Assembly: GCA_023416315.1 (NCBI GenBank)
Contig: JAEZIA010000493.1
Location: forward strand, 1 to 8,282
Direction of reading: 5' to 3'
Length of the DNA: 8,282 bases
Source: Actinomycetes bacterium
GTDB lineage: Bacteria > Actinomycetota > Actinomycetes > Mycobacteriales > Mycobacteriaceae
In this document: positions 1 to 5,840 of the stretch, in pieces
Position numbering within the stretch: the first letter of the stretch is position 1
Layout of the letters: every line of letters begins with the position of its first letter
Translations under genes and position numbers: made by a program
Notes under the pieces: generated by a model
The model's database searches: none
Told to the model about the DNA's origin: nothing
What the model saw: only the letters and a program-made list of their open reading frames with translations

Positions 1-407
1 GCGCCGTCGGCGAACCGCTCCAGCGTCGAGGTGACCCGCAGCGTGCCGACCCGGGCAGGCCGGTGCTGGATCACCTCGCCGCCGTCGAGGTTGCGGAACA
101 CCACGTCGTCGGGACGATTGGCGGCGAACCCGTTGTACGAGGACAGCCAGCCGCACGGCTGCAGCAGGATCTCGATCAGCACCGGCATCGGGACGGCATC
201 GACGTGGGCGTCCGCGAAATACCACTCGCCGGCCGGGACGTCGTATTCGGCAACCACGGTGCCGCCCTTGGTCGGTACCCCCGGCGGGCTGGACACGCTG
301 AGCACCCGCGACATGAAGTGGTAGGGCTCGTCCGGAAGGCGCGGCGCCCGGCGGGTGCCGTCGAACGGGGCGTACAGCGCACCGAAGGCATCCGAGGGCA
401 TACCACG
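1..407 (-). other. Second FabA-like dehydratase DH2 (first hotdog only, truncated by window)
   Basis: From about residue 1812. WYFADAHVDAVPMP followed by VLIEILLQPCGWLSSY (1873-1902) is the first hotdog of the second PfaC-type DH. In DH1 it is the second hotdog that carries the His/Asp pair, and the equivalent half here is beyond the left edge, so activity cannot be judged. Confidence 0.8.
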
Positions 408-3400
408 ACCGCAGGCCAGCAGCGCACCCTGGTCACCGCGAACGTCCTTGGTGTTTTCCAGGATTCGTACCGGACCGGGTGCGCCCGGCGGCATCGGCCA
501 GTCGGGAACGAGGCGCATTCCGAAGCGGCGGCAATGGAATACCTTGAAGCCGTCGCTGCGGCACAGCAGCGCGGCGAACACGGTCGGCGTCGGCCCGTCG
601 TTGATCTCCTCGATGAAGACCTCGTAGTCGAGCATGTGGTCGGCGTCGGGTGTCACCTGTCCACGGCAGACGAAGCGCGCCATGTCATCCGGGACGGGCT
701 CGAACCGCCAGCCGTCGCGTTCGATGGTGAAGCCGTAGGCGGCCATCGCGAACGACAGCGCCTGGGTCGCCGCATCGGCCATCAGGGTCCCGGGCATGCA
801 GGGATCGTTCTTGAAATGCCCGTCGTAGAACCACATGTCCTTGGGCACGGCTGCGGTCGCACGTAGATAACCCCGGCCCCATGGTCCGCCGTTGGGATCG
901 AATTCGGCGATCTCATCGATCAGCCGCAGCTTGCCCTTAGGAAGTGACGGCGTGCGGGTGTGCGCGGCGGCGCGCTCGAAACCGGTCCCGAAGCACCGGT
1001 AGGCGTGACCCTCGGTGAACGCCTCCATGTCGGCCCGGGTGAAGGAGCGCTTCTGGGTGACCACGGCCGGTTCGTCGCGGACCGCGCCCTCACGCGGTGC
1101 GTCGTCGGCGGCATCCCACAACACCCCGTCGGACTCGGCGAGTTCGGCATCGGAGAAGAACCCGGCCTGGCCGTTGCGCACCGAGATCATCAGCCGGTCG
1201 CCGATGTAGCAGTCGTAGTGGAAGAAGAACAGCCGGGTGTCGCCGGTTTTCGCGTGACCGTCGATGTGGATCTCGTAGTGCAGCGTGTCGCCGCCCTTGG
1301 GCAGCTCACCCATGAACGTGAGATCACACCCGAGCAGGCGGTAGACGCGTTCGCTGCGGTTGGTGAAGTCCGCGCCGAGCCACGAGGCGAGCAGCAGGTC
1401 CGCCTGGCCGCTTTCGATCACCACACCGGGCGACATCCGGCCGTTGTGGATGTACCAGGCGTCCGGATCGACGTCGGTCTCGGTGACGATTGTGCCGGTG
1501 CCCATCTTTCCGGGTTCACCCTCGATGCTCATCACCCGGTCGGCCAGCAGCAGCGGGGGCTCCGGCATCCGCACCAGACGTTCGTATTGGTCGTACTCGG
1601 CGAACTTCGGCCCCATGACCTCCGAAACCTTGCCGCCGGCAAGGACTTCAAGCTGTTCCCGTGTCCACAGCGGCTCTTCGGCCGCCGCCGGCCGCCTGCT
1701 CGGTGCCGGCTCCGGCACGACGGGTGCGGGTGCGGCGACCACCGGAGGCGGTGTGGGTGCCGGCGATGGCGGTGTGGGTGCCGCCGGCGGCGGCGGTGGC
1801 GGCGCAACCGGTGCGGGCAGTACCGGCCCGCCGGCAATCGGCGTGGGTGCCGGCCGCAGGATCGCGGGTGCACTCGTTGCGACCGTCGGCACGGTTCCGC
1901 GCCGGCTGGAGACCAACGCCAGGAGATCACCACGCGACTTCAAGAACGACGTGTGGGCTTCGGCCTGCCGGTCGAGGAAGGCCGCGTGTGCATCGCTGAC
2001 CGACGCGACCAAACTCAGCGCCGCCGCGGTCTGCTCGTTACCCGCCGCGGCGGCCGGTGCCATCGGTGCGACCGGCCGTGTACCGACTGTGCTTGTCTGC
2101 GTGACGGTTTGCGCCACGACGTCCTGCGCGACCACCAGTGGCGCGGGATGGGTGGGCGCGGGCGGCATGACTTGAACACTTCCGTGATCCACGTGCGGCA
2201 TGGGGGTGCTTCCATTCTGGGACGCCACCGGCGTCGGTACCTTCACAGACGCCTGCGGCGCCGAATCTTCTGCCTCGGGGACCGAGACGACATCGGGCCA
2301 GTGCGCGGCCAGCGTCAGCCTGCGCGCACCGTCCGCAGGAGCCGGCTCGCGGTGTTCACGCAGGTGCCGGATGCGCGTCTCGAATGTGTCGATGTCGACC
2401 GCGATTCCGTGCACCCACAGCTTGCACACGCTCTCGGCGAGCGCGCGCAGTCCGCGCCGCTCCTGCGAGTCCAGCGCGACCGCCAGATGTGGCCGGTCGC
2501 CGAGGATCTTGCCCACCGCCCCGGTCAGGATGCTGCGGGGACCGTGTTCGACGAAGATGCGGACACCGTCCTCCCAGGCCGCAAGCACCGTCGCCGGGAA
2601 GTCGATCGGCTCGAGGGCCTGGCGGGTGATCGCCTCCGCGGCCGCCTCGCGGGTCGGCACATACGCCCGGTTGACGGCATTGGTGTAGAAGCGAATGTCG
2701 GGCACCGCGTGTGTTTCCCGGGTGTGGATGTTGCGCCAGGTGTCGGCGAACGGAGCCATGGCTTCGCAGTGGATGACCATGTCCAGCCCCAGCGGGATCG
2801 CGGTGGCCCCGGGGACGGCGTCGATCACTCGCCGGCACGCCGCGGGATCACCGCCGATCACGCAATCGTCCGGTGCCTGCACGATCGTCATGTACGCGCG
2901 CGGTTCGACGGCCAGCGCCGCCTCGACCTGCGCCCGCGGCGCGGTGATGCGCCAGCACTCCCACGGGGCGGGTTGGTCACCCAGTCCCCAGTCGGCTGCG
3001 GCCACCCGGCATTCCCCGGTCAGCTCGTCGCCGTACATCCCCGATTCCTCGATCTCGTCGAGCATCGGCTCCAGGTCGCTCCAGACCCCGAAAGCCATCA
3101 GCGAGTTGGTCTCCCCTGACGAAAGGCCAATGGCTGCAGTCGGTTTAAGGCCCAATACGGTTCGCGAGAACTCGGCTTGGGATTGGCAGACCAGAGCGCA
3201 CCCGGTGAGCTGCGTGCGCGGGTCGAGGGTGGTGATCCCGGCACCGTGCAGTGCCCGGGCCAGATCGCCCACACCGGAGAAACGCTGGGTGAGTGCGTCA
3301 CCGATCTCGGGCCAGGCGAACAGCAGATCGCGGCCGGCACCGGGATAGGCCGCGGCCGCACCGGTGAAGGTGAAGGCCAACTCGCCCGTGACCGGGGCCT

Positions 3401-5840
3401 CGGCGTACGCGATACCGGGGACCACCGGGTTCTCGCCGCGTTCCAGCCGTTGTACGGCCTGCTGTCGCAGCGTGTCCAGCGTGGCTTCGCTGTCCCCCAC
3501 CAGCGAGCACCGCACCGGTCCGGATCCACCCGGTTCGCCGCGTCGCATCCGGCTCACCAGATCGGCTCGGCTCTCGGCGGCGTAGCGTTCCGAGACCGGA
3601 ACGACGCCGACGGCAAGGGGTTTGGGCGGTCCGTCGGCCGCGGACACGGTGATGCCGTCGGCATGCCCGCCGAGTGCCTCCACCCACACCGCGGCCGTGG
3701 TCCCACCGGGGGCGGGCTGCGCACCGGCGGAATCCACCCGCACCCGCGACCGCACCGCCTCGGCGCGCGCGGCGATCTCCACGGCGGCGCTGGCCGCGTG
3801 GGTGCGACCGATCCGTGCCTCGGCGAAGTTCGGGTCCGTCTCGAGTGGTTCGTCGTCGATGTCGATCACGGCAAGGATCTCGTCACCGGCAGCCTCGGCG
3901 TCGGCTCGCCGCTTGAGGACGAACGCCACCGCGGCGTCGCCGTGACCCACACTCGGGTCGGCGTCGAGCGCGTCGGCGGCGGCTGAATGCGCAGGCTCAC
4001 AACACATATCGACCGCTCCGGCGACGACGGTGTCGAGTTCGCGATGGCGCAGCGCCCGGATACCGATGTGCAGTGCGGTGATCGCGGATAACTCTTCGGT
4101 CGAGACGGTGAAGCCGAACCCACGGAAGTCGCGCTGCGCATGGATGCGGTTGGCCGGGATGTTCGGCATCGTTCCGACCACGCCGTCGGCGGTCAGTTTG
4201 GGGGCGGCCTCTTTGTTGGCTTCCAACCAGTGATCGTTGGCCGCGTTGATCACCCGCAGCCGTTGCCGGGCGATGGTGGCGTCACATCCCATGCCGATGA
4301 ACACCCCGGTGCGCTCGGGATCGGTGACCACGTTCGCCAGCGCTTGACCGGCGGCCGCCAGCATCACCGTCTGTTGGCTGAGGCTCCCGGCGAGTTCGTT
4401 CGGCGGAAAGCCAAGTCCGGCAAGATCGAGCGCGACGCTGTCGAGCGCGGTCGGTGCTGTCTCCGGCCCGAGCACTCGGCGACGGAATGCCTCGGCATCG
4501 CGGGCGTCCCCGGTGACCACACCGAGTCCGCAGATGACGATGTCGTCGGTGGGCGGTTGCGACCGGCGCACCGCGGGGCGTGGCCCCCGGTAGTTCTCGA
4601 CGATCAGGTGCGCATTGTTGCCGCCGAAGCCGAAGTTGCTCACCGCCGCCCGTTTGACCGGCCCGTCCCACGGGGTGGGGGTGGTCACCAGGGTGAACGG
4701 CGTGTCGCGCAGCTTGTCGGTCGGCGTCTCGCACACGGTCGGAGGAATCGTCGAGGCCTGCATGGCGGACAGCACGTTCACCAGACTCGCGGCGCCGGAC
4801 ACCGTGATGGTGTGGCCCAAATTGCCTTTCAGCGCACCGAGTTTCAGCGGAACATCGCCATAGGCGGCTGCGATGCTCTGCAGCTCGGTGGCATCGCCGA
4901 GCGGGGTGCCGGTGGCGTGGCAGTCCACATAGTCGATTTCGGCCGGTGCCAGCCCGGCCTGTTCGAGCGCCGAGGTCATGGCCCGGGTCTGACCACCCAC
5001 CGCGGGTGCCAGGAAGCCGCTCTGCCTGCCGTCATTCGAGAGTCCGACACCCAGGATCACACCGAGGATGTGGTCGCCGGCGCGTTCGGCGTCCTCGAGG
5101 CGTTTGAGCGCGACCAGCGCCGCGCCTTGCGACGGCACCAAACCATCGGCCTCGGCGTGGAAGGGCCGCGACTGCCCCGACGGGCTGAGCGCCTGCAACG
5201 ACGTGAAACCCAAATGCAGGAACAGATCGTCCGATCCGTTCACACCGCCGGCGAGCATCACGTCGGCGTCGCCGTCGTGCAGCGCGTCGCAGGCCAATTT
5301 GATGGCGTAGAGCGAGGATGCGCACGCCGCGTCCAGTGCGTAGACCGGCCCGTTCATCTCCATCGCGCCGGCAACCAGGTGCACCGGCAGGCCCGAGGAG
5401 AACCGGTTGCGCGGGTCGTCGTTGCCCTTACCGGTCCAAAAGGCTTCCACGAACGCGGTGCCCATGGTGCTCGGGTACGACAGGTTGCCGACGATCAGCC
5501 CGGTCCGCGGTGCGGCGAGCGGCCCTCCCAGCGCCTCCTGGGCGCACTGGGCAAGCCACGGCACGATCGGATCGAGCTTGTCGAGATCGGGTATCCGCGA
5601 GGCGAAGTGGCTCAGGTCGAACGACGTCTGGACGTAGCCGCCCGTCGCCGACGAGACGCGCAACCCCTGCTTGTCACTGGCCAGCAGTTGTGCCGGGTCC
5701 ACCCCGCGCCATTGATCGCGCGGGGTGGATGTCAGCAGGCAGCGTCCGGCCAGGGATGCCTCGAACAACTCTTCCGGGGTGGTCGCGCCGGGCAGCACAC
5801 AACTGCGTCCGACAATTGCGACGGGTTCGAACCCGCTCAC
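1..5840 (-). CDS. PfaC/Pfa3-like multidomain synthase KS-CLF-AT-DH-DH, 3' end outside window
   Basis: GTG start at 5840-5838, then 1946 codons without a stop to the left edge. The GTG is four codons before the first KS strand (VAIVG), where KS domains normally begin, and overlaps the preceding stop as GTGA, so the start is secure. Domains by residue: KS 5-417 (C173, H308, H343); degenerate KS or chain-length factor 433-723; acyltransferase about 820-1120 (S907, H1024); Ala/Pro-rich linker about 1170-1385; FabA-like double-hotdog DH 1406-1782 (H1675, D1689); second DH from about 1812, cut by the window. Role: condensation and dehydration steps of an iterative PUFA-type synthase, with acyl chains held on the ACPs of the upstream gene product. 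Gammaproteobacteria carry this AT on a separate PfaB protein; myxobacterial Pfa3 has it fused as here and ends in an acylglycerolphosphate acyltransferase, so the unseen C-terminus is worth reading. No membrane segment or signal peptide is visible. Confidence 0.95.
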   Translation of the reverse strand, partial: MSGFEPVAIVGRSCVLPGATTPEELFEASLAGRCLLTSTPRDQWRGVDPAQLLASDKQGLRVSSATGGYVQTSFDLSHFASRIPDLDKLDPIVPWLAQCAQEALGGPLAAPRTGLIVGNLSYPSTMGTAFVEAFWTGKGNDDPRNRFSSGLPVHLVAGAMEMNGPVYALDAACASSLYAIKLACDALHDGDADVMLAGGVNGSDDLFLHLGFTSLQALSPSGQSRPFHAEADGLVPSQGAALVALKRLEDAERAGDHILGVILGVGLSNDGRQSGFLAPAVGGQTRAMTSALEQAGLAPAEIDYVDCHATGTPLGDATELQSIAAAYGDVPLKLGALKGNLGHTITVSGAASLVNVLSAMQASTIPPTVCETPTDKLRDTPFTLVTTPTPWDGPVKRAAVSNFGFGGNNAHLIVENYRGPRPAVRRSQPPTDDIVICGLGVVTGDARDAEAFRRRVLGPETAPTALDSVALDLAGLGFPPNELAGSLSQQTVMLAAAGQALANVVTDPERTGVFIGMGCDATIARQRLRVINAANDHWLEANKEAAPKLTADGVVGTMPNIPANRIHAQRDFRGFGFTVSTEELSAITALHIGIRALRHRELDTVVAGAVDMCCEPAHSAAADALDADPSVGHGDAAVAFVLKRRADAEAAGDEILAVIDIDDEPLETDPNFAEARIGRTHAASAAVEIAARAEAVRSRVRVDSAGAQPAPGGTTAAVWVEALGGHADGITVSAADGPPKPLAVGVVPVSERYAAESRADLVSRMRRGEPGGSGPVRCSLVGDSEATLDTLRQQAVQRLERGENPVVPGIAYAEAPVTGELAFTFTGAAAAYPGAGRDLLFAWPEIGDALTQRFSGVGDLARALHGAGITTLDPRTQLTGCALVCQSQAEFSRTVLGLKPTAAIGLSSGETNSLMAFGVWSDLEPMLDEIEESGMYGDELTGECRVAAADWGLGDQPAPWECWRITAPRAQVEAALAVEPRAYMTIVQAPDDCVIGGDPAACRRVIDAVPGATAIPLGLDMVIHCEAMAPFADTWRNIHTRETHAVPDIRFYTNAVNRAYVPTREAAAEAITRQALEPIDFPATVLAAWEDGVRIFVEHGPRSILTGAVGKILGDRPHLAVALDSQERRGLRALAESVCKLWVHGIAVDIDTFETRIRHLREHREPAPADGARRLTLAAHWPDVVSVPEAEDSAPQASVKVPTPVASQNGSTPMPHVDHGSVQVMPPAPTHPAPLVVAQDVVAQTVTQTSTVGTRPVAPMAPAAAAGNEQTAAALSLVASVSDAHAAFLDRQAEAHTSFLKSRGDLLALVSSRRGTVPTVATSAPAILRPAPTPIAGGPVLPAPVAPPPPPPAAPTPPSPAPTPPPVVAAPAPVVPEPAPSRRPAAAEEPLWTREQLEVLAGGKVSEVMGPKFAEYDQYERLVRMPEPPLLLADRVMSIEGEPGKMGTGTIVTETDVDPDAWYIHNGRMSPGVVIESGQADLLLASWLGADFTNRSERVYRLLGCDLTFMGELPKGGDTLHYEIHIDGHAKTGDTRLFFFHYDCYIGDRLMISVRNGQAGFFSDAELAESDGVLWDAADDAPREGAVRDEPAVVTQKRSFTRADMEAFTEGHAYRCFGTGFERAAAHTRTPSLPKGKLRLIDEIAEFDPNGGPWGRGYLRATAAVPKDMWFYDGHFKNDPCMPGTLMADAATQALSFAMAAYGFTIERDGWRFEPVPDDMARFVCRGQVTPDADHMLDYEVFIEEINDGPTPTVFAALLCRSDGFKVFHCRRFGMRLVPDWPMPPGAPGPVRILENTKDVRGDQGALLACGRGMPSDAFGALYAPFDGTRRAPRLPDEPYHFMSRVLSVSSPPGVPTKGGTVVAEYDVPAGEWYFADAHVDAVPMPVLIEILLQPCGWLSSYNGFAANRPDDVVFRNLDGGEVIQHRPARVGTLRVTSTLERFADG
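495..1625 (-). other. FabA-like double-hotdog dehydratase DH1
   Basis: Residues 1406-1782 form two fused hotdog units. The first (YIHNGRMSPGVVIESGQ, around 1463-1479) lacks the catalytic HF..DP..PG pattern. The second has GHFKNDPCMPGTLMADAATQ with H1675 and D1689, 14 residues apart exactly as H70 and D84 of E. coli FabA. It is expected to dehydrate beta-hydroxyacyl chains and perhaps isomerise the double bond, the FabA-type step that gives cis double bonds in PUFA synthases. Confidence 0.9.
1686..2333 (-). other. Interdomain linker: Ala/Pro-rich with a short helical repeat
   Basis: Residues about 1170-1385 match no enzyme domain. Residues 1285-1306 hold two copies of an 11-residue helical unit (AHAAFLDRQAE then AHTSFLKSRGD). 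Residues 1327-1386 are nearly all Pro, Ala, Thr and Val, including a run of six Pro, and should form an extended arm separating the AT from the DH region. Linkers of this kind are common between domains in this family. Confidence 0.8.
1747..1783. repeat. 21-bp-period direct repeat in the Pro-rich linker
   Basis: The 16-mer GGCGGTGTGGGTGCCG occurs at 1747-1762 and again at 1768-1783, a 21-base (7-codon) period encoding repeated Ala-Pro-Thr-Pro-Pro units on the minus strand. The in-frame period suggests growth by slippage, so the linker length probably varies between strains (inference). Confidence 0.8.
2481..3383 (-). other. Acyltransferase domain (PfaB-like) with atypical substrate pocket
   Basis: Starts at LAFTFTGAAAAYPGAG (residues 821-836) and ends after FVEHGP (1096-1101). 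The nucleophile is S907 in GLSSGE, where Leu replaces the usual His of GHSxGE. The partner His is H1024 in IHCEAMAPF, aligned with the HSPLMEP-type motif of other ATs; the 117-residue spacing is normal. The position of the carboxylate-binding Arg of FabD is Glu932. What it transfers is open: acyl loading or product release is as likely as malonyl transfer. Confidence 0.87.
3672..4544 (-). other. Chain-length-factor-like, degenerate KS domain
   Basis: Residues 433-723, starting with the KS strand DIVICGLGVVTG. At the nucleophile position (VSTEELSAI aligned to ACASSLYAI of the first KS) Cys is replaced by Ser580. A His remains at 681 (GRTHAAS, matching NLGHTIT). The stretch from ILAVI to this His is 26 residues, against 85 in the first KS, so the part holding the HGTGT-type motif is missing. 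It is most likely a structural partner or chain-length factor for the active KS. Confidence 0.85.
4590..5828 (-). other. Ketosynthase domain (active KS)
   Basis: Residues 5-417 of the second protein. The nucleophile is C173 in DAACASSLYAI; H308 lies in DCHATGT (usually EAHGTGT) and H343 in KGNLGHT; the domain ends with NFGFGGNNAHLIVE. Complete triad and normal spacing, so a working decarboxylative condensing enzyme is expected. Confidence 0.93.
5698..5729. repeat. Perfect 12-bp inverted repeat (hairpin) near the 5' end of the second gene
   Basis: TCCACCCCGCGC at 5698-5709 is the exact reverse complement of GCGCGGGGTGGA at 5718-5729, with an 8-base loop. Read as mRNA it lies about 110 nt after the GTG start, inside codons for the KS N-terminus. 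No T-run follows in the direction of transcription, so it is not an intrinsic terminator. Confidence 0.75.
5837..5840 (-). promoter_or_regulatory. GTGA start/stop overlap coupling the two synthase genes
   Basis: On the minus strand the GTG start (5840-5838) of the second gene shares bases with the TGA stop (5839-5837) of the first. The 20 bases upstream (5860-5841) are GC-rich and show no AGGAGG-like Shine-Dalgarno sequence. Termination-reinitiation on one mRNA is the likely way the second gene is translated (inference). It would help keep the two subunits in balance. Confidence 0.85.

Noticed and set aside
2356..2838. Minus-strand 160-codon open frame, and similar short minus-strand frames (for example 4282-4734 and 3098-3529)
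   Set aside because: They overlap the large gene in the wrong frame, give Arg/Ala/Pro-rich nonsense and show no domain.
960..3119. 719-codon plus-strand open frame
   Set aside because: It lies antisense to the AT, linker and DH1 of a verified megasynthase gene. Its translation is rich in Arg, Gly and His with no recognisable domain, as expected from the complement of GC-rich coding DNA.
5698..5729. The hairpin as a transcription terminator between genes
   Set aside because: It is inside coding sequence and has no T-tract after it in the direction of transcription.
1..5840. Splitting the second gene into separate pfaC-like and pfaB-like genes
   Set aside because: The frame is open through every domain junction, with no stop or frameshift between CLF, AT and DH; the boundaries fall in ordinary linkers.
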